DNA from: Rhizobium sp. NZLR1
GTDB lineage: Bacteria > Pseudomonadota > Alphaproteobacteria > Rhizobiales > Rhizobiaceae
Assembly (NCBI RefSeq): GCF_017357385.1
Contig: NZ_CP071632.1
Location: 3,477,501 to 3,541,500 of the forward strand
Direction: 5' to 3'
Length of the DNA stretch: 64,000 nt
Part shown: piece by piece, positions 9,481 through 18,202 of the stretch
Layout: each line of letters starts with the position of its first letter
Position numbering within the stretch: the stretch's first letter is position 1
The notes under the pieces: generated by a model
The model's input: only the letters and a program-made list of their open reading frames with translations
Database searches by the model: none
What the model was told of the DNA's origin: nothing
Position numbers and translations under genes: made by a program

Positions 9481-10619
9481 GCGCCTCCCCCCGCGAACCC
9501 GAACTTGGCCGGCTGCGGCGTCTTTCAGCCCTGGTGCGCAAGGAAAGCTACCAGGCGATCCGCGATCCGAGCAGCATTCTCATTGCCTTCGTGCTGCCGC
9601 TGATCCTGCTCTTACTCTTCGGCTACGGCGTTTCGCTCGATACCACCCGCACCCGCATCGGCCTCGTGACCGAGGAGATGACGCCGCTGACACAGGATCT
9701 GTCGGCAAGTTTCCAGGCCTCGCGTTATTTCGAAGTCGCCGTCGGCCGCGACCGGCGCCTGTTCGAGGAAGATCTCGTGCTCGGCAAGGTGCGTGGCATC
9801 GTCGTCATCCCAGCCGATTTCACCACGGACTATATCGCCGGCAACCGTCCGGATATTCAGGTGATCGTCGATGGCTCTGATCCGAACACGGCCAATTTCG
9901 TGCAGAATTATGCCCAGGGCGCCGTCGCCAATTGGGAACGGCAGAGGCAGGCGGATGTCGCCACTTCCAATCCGGCCATCTCGGTCGAACAGCGCTTCTG
10001 GTTCAATCCGGAACTGACCAGCCGCAATTTCCTCGTGCCCGGTTCGATCGCCATCGTCATGACCCTGGTCGGCACGCTTCTGACCTCGCTCGTCGTCGCC
10101 CGCGAATGGGAGCGAGGCACCATGGAGGCGATGATGGCGACGCCGGTAACGGCGGTTGAATTGCTCATCGGCAAAATCCTGCCCTATTTCGTGCTCGGCC
10201 TCACCTCGATGACGCTCTGCGTGCTGTTTGCGGTCTTTCTCTTCGGCGTGCCGTTCCGCGGATCGGTCGCAGCGCTTTACGCCTTGTCGGCCGCTTTCCT
10301 GATCCCGGCGCTTGGCCAGGGTCTGTTGATCTCGACGGCAACGAAGAACCAGTTCCTCGCCTCGCAGCTGGCGCTGATCTCCGCCTTCCTGCCGGCCTTC
10401 CTGCTGTCGGGCTTCCTGTTCGAGATCAATTCCATGCCTGCCGTCATCCAATGGATCACCTTCATCGTGCCGGCGCGCTACCTGATCCCCAGCCTGCAGA
10501 CGGTGTTCCTAGCCGGCGACATCTGGCCGATGTTCCTGCAGGCGATCGGCGTGATGCTGACGATCGGCGCCGTCATGTTCGTGCTTGCGGCGCGCAGTAC
10601 CCGAAAGAGGATCGGCTGA
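9477..10619 (+). CDS. ybhS: ABC-2 type exporter permease, YbhS type
   Basis: A 380-residue membrane protein. It has one N-terminal helix (about residues 30-50), a large periplasmic domain to about residue 180, then five or six helices. ABC-2 family features include REWERGTMEAMMATPV, the cytoplasmic coupling segment between helices. It starts 4 bp inside ybhF and its stop shares bases with the next start (TGATG). It forms the membrane channel with the next gene product. The substrate is unknown; E. coli homologues affect drug and cation tolerance. Confidence 0.9.
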   Translation: MSASPREPELGRLRRLSALVRKESYQAIRDPSSILIAFVLPLILLLLFGYGVSLDTTRTRIGLVTEEMTPLTQDLSASFQASRYFEVAVGRDRRLFEEDLVLGKVRGIVVIPADFTTDYIAGNRPDIQVIVDGSDPNTANFVQNYAQGAVANWERQRQADVATSNPAISVEQRFWFNPELTSRNFLVPGSIAIVMTLVGTLLTSLVVAREWERGTMEAMMATPVTAVELLIGKILPYFVLGLTSMTLCVLFAVFLFGVPFRGSVAALYALSAAFLIPALGQGLLISTATKNQFLASQLALISAFLPAFLLSGFLFEINSMPAVIQWITFIVPARYLIPSLQTVFLAGDIWPMFLQAIGVMLTIGAVMFVLAARSTRKRIG

Positions 10620-11728
10620 TGTGGACAAGGCTCTACGCCCTCATCGTCAAGGAACTGCTTGCCGTCCTGCGCGACCCCAAGGGCCGCGCCATCCTGATCG
10701 GCCCGCCGATCGTCCAGCTTCTCGTCTTTTCCTATGCCGCGACGCTCGAAGTGCGCAATGTGGACGTCATGATCCTCAACCGCGACAGCGGCCATTGGGG
10801 CCAGGAACTGATCGAACGCATCGATGGCTCGCCAACCTTCCGCCGGATCGAGATGGCGGGAAGCCAGGCGGATATCAGGGTGGCGATCGACAACCAGACG
10901 GCGATCGCGGCGATCGAGATCGGCCCGGATTTTTCGCGCAATATCGAGGCGGGAATACCGGCCGACCTGCAGATGGTGCTCGACGGCCGCCGCTCCAACG
11001 CCTCGCAGATCGTCGCCGGCTATCTCCAGCAGATCGGCGCGACACTTGCCGCCGAGACGCCAGCCGGCAGACGCGCCGGCACAGGTATCGTCTCGACAGT
11101 GCCGCGCAATTGGTTCAACCCGAACCTCACCTACCAATGGTTCATGGTGCCGAACCTGATCGCCAGCATCGCGCTCCTGATCGGCCTGATCGTCACGGCT
11201 TTGTCGATCGCCCGCGAGCGCGAGCTCGGCACCTTCGATCAGTTGATGGTCTCGCCGCTGCGCATGCACGAAATCCTGATCGGCAAGCTGATCCCGCCGA
11301 TGATGATCGGCCTCTTCCACATCACCGTCTATATCCTGGCCGCAGTCTTTCTTTTCGACGTGCCGCTGCGCGGCTCGCTCTTCCTGCTTTACGGCAGCGC
11401 GATCTTCTACCTCGGTTCGGTCGCCGGTCTCGGCCTCTTCATCTCGGCGCTGTCGATGACCCAGCAGCAAGCGATCCTTGGCGCCTTCCTGTTCATGGTC
11501 CCGGCCATGCTGCTCTCCGGCTTCGCGACGCCGATCGAGAACATGCCGGCATGGCTGCAGCCGGTGACCTTGATCAATCCGCTGCGCTATTTCCTGGTGA
11601 TCGTCAAAGGTGTTTTCCTGAAGGATATTCCGCTGAGCGAGGTGGTGAACCAGACGATCCCGCTGGCGCTGATCGCCGCCGTCACGCTCAGCGCCGCCGC
11701 ATGGCTCTTCCGCCGGCGGCTGGAATAA
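10619..11728 (+). CDS. ybhR: ABC-2 type exporter permease, YbhR type
   Basis: A 369-residue paralogue of the preceding permease. It has an N-terminal helix, a periplasmic domain, and five to six C-terminal helices after ARERELGTFDQLMVSPLRMHE, the coupling segment. The true start is the ATG overlapping the stop of ybhS at 10617-10621; the frame is open far upstream, but that part only shadows ybhS. It is the last gene of the cecR-ybhGFSR operon. About 70 bp downstream lies an unrelated stress-type promoter. Confidence 0.9.
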   Translation: MWTRLYALIVKELLAVLRDPKGRAILIGPPIVQLLVFSYAATLEVRNVDVMILNRDSGHWGQELIERIDGSPTFRRIEMAGSQADIRVAIDNQTAIAAIEIGPDFSRNIEAGIPADLQMVLDGRRSNASQIVAGYLQQIGATLAAETPAGRRAGTGIVSTVPRNWFNPNLTYQWFMVPNLIASIALLIGLIVTALSIARERELGTFDQLMVSPLRMHEILIGKLIPPMMIGLFHITVYILAAVFLFDVPLRGSLFLLYGSAIFYLGSVAGLGLFISALSMTQQQAILGAFLFMVPAMLLSGFATPIENMPAWLQPVTLINPLRYFLVIVKGVFLKDIPLSEVVNQTIPLALIAAVTLSAAAWLFRRRLE

Positions 11729-11800
11729 TGCATCGCGACAAACGCTTCGGCCGCCTCACAGAATGTGAACCGACCTTCCAAAGCGTGACTCTCTCCTGCC

Positions 11801-11825
11801 GGAACCTCGGATTGGCGCGGTCGTT
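11801..11825 (+). promoter_or_regulatory. EcfG-type (general stress) promoter
   Basis: GGAAC (11801-11805), a 16 bp spacer and CGTT (11822-11825) match the alphaproteobacterial EcfG consensus exactly. It is on the same strand as the glycine-zipper protein gene, whose ATG is 33 bp downstream. This predicts induction by the EcfG sigma factor encoded at about 27 kb. Confidence 0.75.
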
Positions 11826-11858
11826 ACTCAAACGCAACCCCAGCAAAGGAGAAGCAAA

Positions 11859-12254
11859 ATGTACAAGATTCTACTTGTCTCCAGCGCCCTTGCGCTGTCG
11901 TCACTTGCAACCAATGCGCTCGCTGATGGCGCCGTGACCGGTGCAGCCGGCGGCGCCATCACCGGCGCGATCGTCGGTGGCCCCGTGGGTGCCGCTATTG
12001 GCGGCGTAGCCGGTGGTGTCGCCGGCGCCGTTGTCGATCCGCCGCCGCGCGAGGTAGTCACCTACGTCCAGCAGCAGCCGGCCCCGACCGCCTCCGTGGT
12101 CGTCCAGGAACCAATCGTCGTCGGCAAGCCGCTTCCGGCCGATGTCGTCGTCACACCGGTGCCGGACAACCCGAAATACGCCTATACGGTCATCAACAAT
12201 CAACATGTGATCGTCGAACCCCGCACCCACCGCGTGGTGCAGGTCATAGAATAA
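11859..12254 (+). CDS. Exported glycine-zipper protein with C-terminal DUF1236-like region
   Basis: A 131-residue protein. It has a signal peptide (MYKILLVSSALALSSLATNA, cleavage near ALA). A glycine/alanine zipper follows (about residues 24-60, repeated GGxxGxxxG), then a proline-rich linker and a C-terminal region ending HVIVEPRTHRVVQVIE. That ending resembles the DUF1236 domain of rhizobial periplasmic proteins. AAAGGAG precedes the ATG. A perfect EcfG-type promoter lies just upstream and an intrinsic terminator follows. Likely a stress-induced envelope protein; molecular function unknown. Confidence 0.85.
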   Translation: MYKILLVSSALALSSLATNALADGAVTGAAGGAITGAIVGGPVGAAIGGVAGGVAGAVVDPPPREVVTYVQQQPAPTASVVVQEPIVVGKPLPADVVVTPVPDNPKYAYTVINNQHVIVEPRTHRVVQVIE

Positions 12255-12477
12255 ACCACCGAAAAATCAGATCGCCGTGCCGCCTGCTGCGGCTCGGCAA
12301 CTCCGGCCCCGCTTCGGCGGGGTCTTTTTTCGTGTGTTTGCGCCATCTGCCGATCAGCGCGAACAGGGCAACGAGCCGTCGCGGCGGGGCGAACCCTTGC
12401 GGCAGCGCCTCTATCCGGATCCGGTCGCCGTAAAGCCTGCCCTGTTTAAGGGATAGAATATACATGTTGGAAAGCAT
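12244..12477 (-). CDS. Possible 77-aa basic protein of unknown function
   Basis: The ATG at 12477 is preceded by a very strong Shine-Dalgarno sequence (GGAGG, 8 bp spacing). The product is basic and begins MLSNMYILSLKQGRLYGDRI; no family is recognised. The frame runs antisense through the terminator of the neighbouring plus-strand gene and overlaps its last 11 bp. The good ribosome site argues for a real gene. The overlap with a terminator and lack of known relatives argue against. Confidence 0.45.
   Translation of the reverse strand: MLSNMYILSLKQGRLYGDRIRIEALPQGFAPPRRLVALFALIGRWRKHTKKDPAEAGPELPSRSRRHGDLIFRWFIL
12306..12330 (+). terminator. Intrinsic terminator of the glycine-zipper gene
   Basis: CCCCGC-TTCG-GCGGGG with a UUCG-type tetraloop is followed by TCTTTTTT. 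It lies 52 bp after the stop codon. The same bases are inside the possible minus-strand gene 12244-12477. Confidence 0.88.
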
Positions 12478-12577
12478 GGGACGATCCTCCATCGATTGAT
12501 GGGATCAGCATCGCCGAAGCGACGGGGCCGGGTCCTTAATGCTCCGGATAAAAGCTGCTAAAACTTCCAAATGCCTC

Positions 12578-14106
12578 TCAGCGCGGCCGCATCCCGGCGC
12601 GCGCCAGCCCTTCCAGAACCGGCGCAAAACGCTGGGGATTCTTGGCCGGCTGACCCGCCAGAATGCCTTCCAGTGTCACATCAGGTGCAATCGCCTCCAG
12701 CGCGCGCAGCAACTGCCGCGCCTTCTCAATATTGCCGAGATGCGCGTGTGCGGCGATTAGCATCCAGTAGGTCGGGTCGAAATGGGCATTGAGCGCCAGC
12801 GATCGTGACGCAAACGAAAGCGCTGCCTCGTAATTGCCGCGGAAGATCTCGGCCATCGCGATGCCTGTCAGCGAAAAACGCGCATCCGGATCGCGCGGCC
12901 CCAGCCTCACGGCGCGGTGCAGACGCTCGAGCGCCCATCGATATCGCCGCAGTGCAGGGCCGCAATGCCGGAACAGGCGGCAACGCGAAGATCGTTGGGA
13001 TTGGCAGCGGCGGCGGCCTCCAGCACGGCCATGCCGCCGTCATAATCCTTGCCCGTCTGCAGCAGCGCCATGCCGCAATGGACCATCACCCGGGGATCGC
13101 CGGCGGAATGCTGAAGGCCGCGGCGTGCAAGCCTGAGGCATCCGCCTTGTCGTCCCCTCCGAGCGGCGGCCAGCCCATGGTCGTACGATGTTCGAGCGCC
13201 CAGGCGGCAAGTGACAGGATCAACGCATTTTCCGGCTCCATGGCAAGGGCCTCGCGCAGCAGCGCATAGGCGACGGCGTTGTTTTCGATCGACTCGTCGG
13301 TTATCGCCGCAAGCGCGCGCAGATAGAGATCATAAACCGCCGGACTGTTCGGCCGGTCGCGGCGCGATCTCCGGATTTCGGCAATTTCGATTGCCGGTTC
13401 GACAATCGAAGCGACGTGTTCGGTAATATGGTCCTGGAAGGCGAAGATGCCGCTGATGCCGTCCTCGAATTGATCGGCCCAAGATTGGTCGCCGTCACGC
13501 CATCGACCAATTGCACGTTGATACGCACCTGCCCGCCTTCCCGCCGGATGCTGCCTTCGAGCACGTAGCGGACCCCAATTCCCTGGCCACCTCTCGCACA
13601 TCGATGCTGCGCCCCTTGTAGACGAAGGCGGAATATCGCGAGACGACCGAAAAGGAGCGGAAGCGGGCAAGGGCCGTGATGATCTCCGTCACCACGCCAT
13701 CGGCAAAATAATCCTGGTCGGCATCACCACCGAGATTGGCGAAGGGAAGAACCGCGAGAGAAGGCGGCTGCGGCGCCACCGACGCCACCCCGGCATCGTC
13801 CTGGCGCGGCAGGCGATAACCGACCCTCGGAACGGTGACGATCCACTCCGTGCCGTCAGGCTTCGGGCCGAGAAGCTTCCTGAGCGTGGCAATCTGAACG
13901 GTGAGGTTGCCTTCCTCCACGGCAGGCCCCGGCCAAGCCCGCTCCATCAGATCCGCTTTGGTGACGACGCGACCCTCGACCTCCAGCAGCATGCCGAGCA
14001 GCGCTGTCGGTCGTGGTCCTATCGCCACGGACTTGCCTTCCCGCCACAGGCTTCCTGTTACGGGATCGCAAAGGAACGGACCAAAGGAGAGCGTTGAATT
14101 GCCCAT
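12578..14106 (-). pseudogene. Frameshifted winged-helix/TPR transcriptional regulator
   Basis: A CadC/HilA-like regulator broken into five frames. The N-terminal winged-helix domain reads IATLRKLLGPKPDGTEWIVTVPRVGYRLPR after VVTKADLMERAWPG (first 110 residues). A segment resembling integral adenylate-cyclase-associated proteins follows (LAVLPFANLGGDADQDYFADG), then TPR-like helices to the C-terminus (HLGNIEKARQLLRALEA). Continuity is lost near 13575, 13482, 13137 and 12935. At each point restoring one base rejoins the next frame, and adding four bases gives exactly 511 codons. At least three breaks lie in G/C runs. It is either a decayed gene or a cluster of homopolymer sequencing errors. Confidence 0.8.
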
Positions 14107-14190
14107 GAGGAAGCATAACGCGAAAATATCGCAAACTGAAAGCGGCTCGACGCGCGACGAATTTATGATCGTAAGGCTCGATCCGCGGCT

Positions 14191-14628
14191 TCATGCCCGG
14201 TAAGCGACGAGCACGGCTCCTCCAGCAATCATCACGACGCCAAGCCAGTTTGGCAGCGTCAGGCGTTCGCCCAGGAACAGCACGGCAAAGACGGCCACGA
14301 AGACGACGGATAGCTTGTCGATCGGCGCGACGCGGGCGGCATCACCGAGCTTCAGAGCGCGGAAATAGCAAATCCAGGATGCGCCGGTGGCAAGACCCGA
14401 GAGCCCCAGGAAGAGCCAGCTCCTGCTCGACACCGAAGACGGTTCCTGCCAGTTGCCGGTGACATAGACCATCATCCCCGCCGCCAGCAGGATGACGATG
14501 GTGCGAATGAAGGTCGCGAAGTCGGAATTGACGTTCTCGACGCCGACTTTGGCGAAAATCGCCGTGAGCGCTGCGAAGCCGGCGGAAAAAAGCGCCCAAA
14601 GCGGCCAGCTTGTGAGAAGGCTTTTCAT
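14191..14628 (-). CDS. Half-size EamA/DMT-family transporter
   Basis: A 145-residue membrane protein with about five helices. It is equivalent to one EamA repeat of a drug/metabolite transporter (full-length members have two repeats and ten helices). Typical features are FRTLI-like IRTIVILLAAG, YFRALKLGDAARVAPIDKLSVV and FLGERLTLPNWLGVVMIAGGA near the C-terminus. Single-repeat members must dimerise. It stands alone between a broken regulator and a sugar-oxidoreductase operon on the same strand, 41 bp downstream of the latter. Substrate unknown. Confidence 0.82.
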   Translation of the reverse strand: MKSLLTSWPLWALFSAGFAALTAIFAKVGVENVNSDFATFIRTIVILLAAGMMVYVTGNWQEPSSVSSRSWLFLGLSGLATGASWICYFRALKLGDAARVAPIDKLSVVFVAVFAVLFLGERLTLPNWLGVVMIAGGAVLVAYRA

Positions 14629-14669
14629 GCGGCGTTCCTTGTCCCGTTACTCCTCGATCTCAAGGACGA

Positions 14670-15713
14670 TCACACCTTCAACTCGCGCCGTTCGCGCTCG
14701 GTCACCATTGCAAGGTCGAGCACTTTCTGCAGGTTGGCGGCGTGGCGGAAGTTCGGGTCCGGCTGGACGCCGGTTGCCACGGCCTCGGCAAAACGCTCGT
14801 AGTTGGTCGCCACCGGTTCAACTTCGATCTGCGTCCAGGTGGCCGTTTCGACACCTTCGCCGAGGCAGCCATGCAACTCGGAACCGCCGGGACGATGGAT
14901 GACCTCAAGGCTGCCCCTCTCGCCATAAATGCGCAGCTTCAACTCGTTCAGATGCCCTGTCGCCCAGCGGCTGGCATGGACGACGCCGAGCGCGCCGTTG
15001 GCGAAATCGACAGACATGGTGAAGCTGTCATTGGCATCGAGCAGATATTCGCCGATCTGGCCGCCCGGCGCCTTGTTGAAGGTCTTCAGCCGCGCAAAGA
15101 CGTGGTCGATGTCGGTCGCCGCGCCATAGGCGGCAAAATCAAGGATATGGATGCCGACGTCGCCGAGCACGCCGTTCGAGCCGTGGCCAGTGGAAAGCCG
15201 CCACAGCCAGGTCGATTCCGTGCGCCAGTCGCCCCAGGCACGCGAGACGAGCCAGCTCTGGAGATAGGAGGCTTCCACGTGCCTGATCGTGCCGAGCTCG
15301 CCGGCGAGCACCATCTCGCGGGCGCGCTGCAACGGCGCGACATTGCGGTAGGTCAGGTTCACCATGTTGATGACGCCGGCCTTTTCCGCCGCCTCCGTCA
15401 TCTCCAGCGCCTTCGCATAGTTCTCCGCCAGCGGCTTTTCGCAGAACACATGCTTGCCCGCGGCGATCAACGCCATCGTCGTCGGGTGATGGATCCGGTC
15501 GGGCGTGACGTTCGTCGCCGCATCGAATTCACCCCAGGCGATCGCCTCCTCCAGTGAAAGAAACCGCTTTTCGATGTTGAACTTGTCGGCGAAGGCCGAA
15601 AGCCGCTCGGGATCGGTGTCGACGGCGCCGACCACCGTCACGCCGTCGATGAGGGGGAAGCGGGCGAGCTGGTTTTTCGCCATCACCCCCGTGCCAAGAA
15701 CGAGTAGTCGCAT
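14670..15713 (-). CDS. Gfo/Idh/MocA-family oxidoreductase (ThuB-like)
   Basis: A 347-residue NAD(P)-dependent dehydrogenase. It has an N-terminal Rossmann fold (LLVLGTGVMAKNQ) and the family EKP motif (HVFCEKPLAENYAKALEM). The C-terminal alpha/beta domain carries GDVGIHILDFAAY, the region of the catalytic GG/H loop. It is 9 bp downstream of a ThuA-like gene on the same strand. In other rhizobia ThuA and ThuB act together to oxidise trehalose or related disaccharides to 3-keto sugars. The trehalose transporter genes are absent here, so the substrate may differ. Confidence 0.85.
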   Translation of the reverse strand: MRLLVLGTGVMAKNQLARFPLIDGVTVVGAVDTDPERLSAFADKFNIEKRFLSLEEAIAWGEFDAATNVTPDRIHHPTTMALIAAGKHVFCEKPLAENYAKALEMTEAAEKAGVINMVNLTYRNVAPLQRAREMVLAGELGTIRHVEASYLQSWLVSRAWGDWRTESTWLWRLSTGHGSNGVLGDVGIHILDFAAYGAATDIDHVFARLKTFNKAPGGQIGEYLLDANDSFTMSVDFANGALGVVHASRWATGHLNELKLRIYGERGSLEVIHRPGGSELHGCLGEGVETATWTQIEVEPVATNYERFAEAVATGVQPDPNFRHAANLQKVLDLAMVTERERRELKV

Positions 15714-15722
15714 GGATGCTCC

Positions 15723-16508
15723 TCAGCGGTAACCGGCTTCGCCGGCCTGGTGCAGTCTCGGGCCGCGTTCGACGATCGGCTCCAGTGCCTTTTCTACCGG
15801 CACATTTGGTGCGTCGGTAATACCAGTCAACGATCCCTCAGGGTTATAGGCCCACTTCACGCCGTTGATCAGCACCTTCTGGATATTGACGTCGTGATAG
15901 GTCGGATAGGTCTCGTGGCCGGGGCGAAAATAGAAGATGTTGCCGGCGCCGCGCCGCCAGGTCAGGCCCGAGCGGAATACTTCGCCACCCTGGAACCAGG
16001 AGATGAACACCGTTTCGAGCGGCTCCGGAACCGAAAACTGCTCGCCGTACATTTCTTCGTTCTCGAGCTCGAAATGCTCGCCGATGCCCGCTGCGATCGG
16101 ATGGCGCTGGTTGATCGTCCATAGACGCTCGCGCTCGCCCGCTTCGCGCCACTTCAGCGCGCAGGGCGTGCCCATCAGCCGCTTGAAGATCTTGGAGAAA
16201 TGGCCGGAATGCAGCACGATGAGGCCCATACCCTCCCAGACACGCCTGGCCACCCGCTCGACGACGACGTCGGAGACCGCGCCGTGATCCTTATGGCCCC
16301 ACCAGGTCAACACATCGGTTTCGGCAAGGCGGGCCTCGTTGAGGCCGTGTTCCGGCTCCTGCAGCGTTGCCGTAGTTGCCGAGATACCGGGATCCCTATT
16401 CAGCGCGTTGGCGATCGTCGTGTGCATGCCTTCGGGATAGATCCCACGAACGATTTCGTTGGTAGTCTCGTGGATATTCTCTCCCCAGACGACGGTGCGA
16501 ATGGCCAT
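15723..16508 (-). CDS. ThuA-domain (trehalose utilisation) protein
   Basis: A 261-residue ThuA-like protein with a class I glutamine-amidotransferase-like fold. Visible features are VVWGENIHE at the N-terminus, [35 protein letters not shown] and [16 protein letters not shown]. Start chosen at 16508, where AGGAG lies 6 bp upstream; the frame is open to 16562. It is the first gene of a two-gene operon with the ThuB-like dehydrogenase. The partner suggests 3-keto-sugar metabolism, as for S. meliloti thuAB, but no thuEFGK transporter is adjacent. It may act on another carbohydrate. Confidence 0.85.
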   Translation of the reverse strand: MAIRTVVWGENIHETTNEIVRGIYPEGMHTTIANALNRDPGISATTATLQEPEHGLNEARLAETDVLTWWGHKDHGAVSDVVVERVARRVWEGMGLIVLHSGHFSKIFKRLMGTPCALKWREAGERERLWTINQRHPIAAGIGEHFELENEEMYGEQFSVPEPLETVFISWFQGGEVFRSGLTWRRGAGNIFYFRPGHETYPTYHDVNIQKVLINGVKWAYNPEGSLTGITDAPNVPVEKALEPIVERGPRLHQAGEAGYR

Positions 16509-16700
16509 GATGTGCTCCTGTAGAAACTGGAAGTATCGGTAGGCGGGAAAGGCAGGATTCAAAGCGCTTTGGAAAACAGCGCTGGCTGCGCCTCGTCTCC
16601 TCCACGTCTAAGCAACACATAGACCTTTGTCAGGAATTTGACAAAGGGGAAAATTTACCGGCAGAAGGCGGAAATTCTACTCGGCAATATCGCAGCAATA

Positions 16701-17042
16701 TCAATGCGAAACGGATTTCGAGAACAGGTTGACGACGACGACGCCCGATATGATCAGCCCGAGCCCGAGGATTGCCGGCAGGTCGAGCCGCTGCTTGAAG
16801 AAGACCAGACCGACCGAGGAAATCAGCACGATTCCCAAAGCGCTCCAAATTGCATAAGCAATGCCGACAGGGATGCTTTTCAGCGTCAGCGACAGGCAAT
16901 AGAAGGCGGCCGCATAACAGGCGACGACAAGCGCCGTCGGCCCGATGCGGGTGAACTGCTGCGACAGCTGCAGCGCGGTCGTGCCGATGACCTCGAGCAC
17001 GATGGCGGCAAACAACAGCCCGTAGACGGCGGCCTGGCTCAT
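16701..17042 (-). CDS. Small multidrug resistance (SMR) family efflux protein
   Basis: A 113-residue protein with four membrane helices. The essential membrane glutamate is in helix 1 (FAAIVLEVIGTTALQLS), and IPVGIAYAIWSALGIVLI in helix 3 is the SMR dimer signature. It exports cationic drugs or polyamine-like compounds as an antiparallel dimer coupled to proton entry. It lies 18 bp downstream of a TetR gene on the same strand. It may need no partner, or could pair with a distant SMR subunit. Confidence 0.92.
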   Translation of the reverse strand: MSQAAVYGLLFAAIVLEVIGTTALQLSQQFTRIGPTALVVACYAAAFYCLSLTLKSIPVGIAYAIWSALGIVLISSVGLVFFKQRLDLPAILGLGLIISGVVVVNLFSKSVSH

Positions 17043-17060
17043 GGCGAATTCCTTTTCGGA

Positions 17061-17624
17061 TTACTTCCCGGTCAGTTCGACAAGGCGATTAATGAGATCC
17101 CGCCTCAGAACGCCGTCGATATCATGGCTTTCCAACGTATCTGAGAACCACAACCCGTCGGCGGCAAAACGCACGACCTGGGCGTCGAGGGAGGAGTCGG
17201 TGCCGATATATTCCTCGGCCCGCGCCCGCACCCATTGGCGCCATCGAAGGCGTAACCGGGGTTCGGCAAGAAGCGCGATCGTCACCTGCGTCCAACCCCT
17301 GGAATCGTCCGGACGATCCTTGATACCGGATACCGCACTGAGATAGGCGCGGGTGAAGCGTCCCTGCGGCAGCGGATCGCCGCGCATCAGCTCCTCTATA
17401 TCCGCGTCGAACTTTTCGAGCAGGCTCTCGAACAGTGCATCAAGAAGCGCATTTTTCGTCGGGAAGTGATGCAGCAGCCCACCCTTGCTGACGCTGGAGG
17501 CGGCGGACACCGCATCGAGCGTGACCGCGGCCATGCCTGCGCTGGCAGCAAGGCGCGCCGCAACATCCAGCAACTGTTGGCGCACGAGGATAGGCTGCTT
17601 TTTGCGATGATGAGCGTTCGACAT
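17061..17624 (-). CDS. TetR-family repressor of the adjacent SMR efflux gene
   Basis: A 187-residue regulator with an N-terminal HTH (LAASAGMAAVTLDAVSAASS then VSKGGLLHHFPTKNALLDAL) and a C-terminal ligand domain of the TetR_C_6 kind. Start chosen at ATG 17624; the frame is open to 17693. A perfect inverted repeat sits inside the predicted promoter directly upstream. This suggests autorepression together with the SMR gene. The predicted transcript start is within a few bases of the ATG, so translation may be leaderless. Confidence 0.88.
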   Translation of the reverse strand: MSNAHHRKKQPILVRQQLLDVAARLAASAGMAAVTLDAVSAASSVSKGGLLHHFPTKNALLDALFESLLEKFDADIEELMRGDPLPQGRFTRAYLSAVSGIKDRPDDSRGWTQVTIALLAEPRLRLRWRQWVRARAEEYIGTDSSLDAQVVRFAADGLWFSDTLESHDIDGVLRRDLINRLVELTGK

Positions 17625-17631
17625 GCGAGCA

Positions 17632-17659
17632 AAAGATACCGTCTGGACGGTTTTGTCAA
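17632..17659 (-). promoter_or_regulatory. Promoter with embedded TetR operator
   Basis: On the minus strand, TTGACA (17659-17654) is followed 15-17 bp later by a TATCTTTT region. Between them lies ACCGTC-TG-GACGGT (17638-17651), a perfect 6-2-6 palindrome. An operator between -35 and -10 is standard for TetR autorepression. The ATG at 17624 is about 8 bp beyond the -10. Confidence 0.65.
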
Positions 17660-17770
17660 GATGAATTGGCTGAAACTCCTGCCCGCCTGGCAATATGCGC
17701 GAATTGCCGCGTCGCTATGATGACAGTTGCGATCGTTTGCCGCCCGGTGCATGAAGGACCGGGGCAATGG

Positions 17771-18202
17771 ATGGGCATCGGGGATGGTTTCGTGACGGAG
17801 AAGGTCACCACTCTATATGAGGCGATCGGCGGCGATCCTGTCGTGCGGGCTCTGACGCAGCGTTTCTACGAACTGATGGACAGGCTGCCGGAGGCAAGCA
17901 ACGTGCGCGCCGTGCATCCGCCGAGCCTTACCGGCAGCGAAGAGAAATTCTACGAATATATGAGCGGTTATCTCGGCGGCCCGCCGCTCTATACCGACAA
18001 ACGCGGCCATCCGCGCCTGCGCAGCCGCCATTTCGTCACCGAGATCGGCCCCGTCGAGCGTGACGAGTGGCTGCTCTGTTTCCGCCGTGCCCTCGACCAG
18101 ACGATATCAAGCCAGGCGCTGCGCGATCTCATCTGGGGGCCGGTGGAAAGGCTCGCCTATCACATGCAGAACAAGGCCCCTGACATACAGGAAAAGGAAT
18201 GA
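17771..18202 (+). CDS. Group II truncated hemoglobin
   Basis: A 143-residue globin. It has LYEAIGGDPVVRALTQRFYELM (A/B helix region), a proximal-histidine segment RLRSRHFVTEIG and the group II tryptophan in DEWLLCFRRAL. Such proteins bind O2 or NO with high affinity and may serve NO detoxification or redox chemistry. ATG 17771 is preferred; GTG 17792 is an alternative. Its stop codon overlaps the next start (ATGA), so the DUF423 gene is cotranscribed. It is divergent from the TetR-SMR operon. Confidence 0.88.
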   Translation: MGIGDGFVTEKVTTLYEAIGGDPVVRALTQRFYELMDRLPEASNVRAVHPPSLTGSEEKFYEYMSGYLGGPPLYTDKRGHPRLRSRHFVTEIGPVERDEWLLCFRRALDQTISSQALRDLIWGPVERLAYHMQNKAPDIQEKE

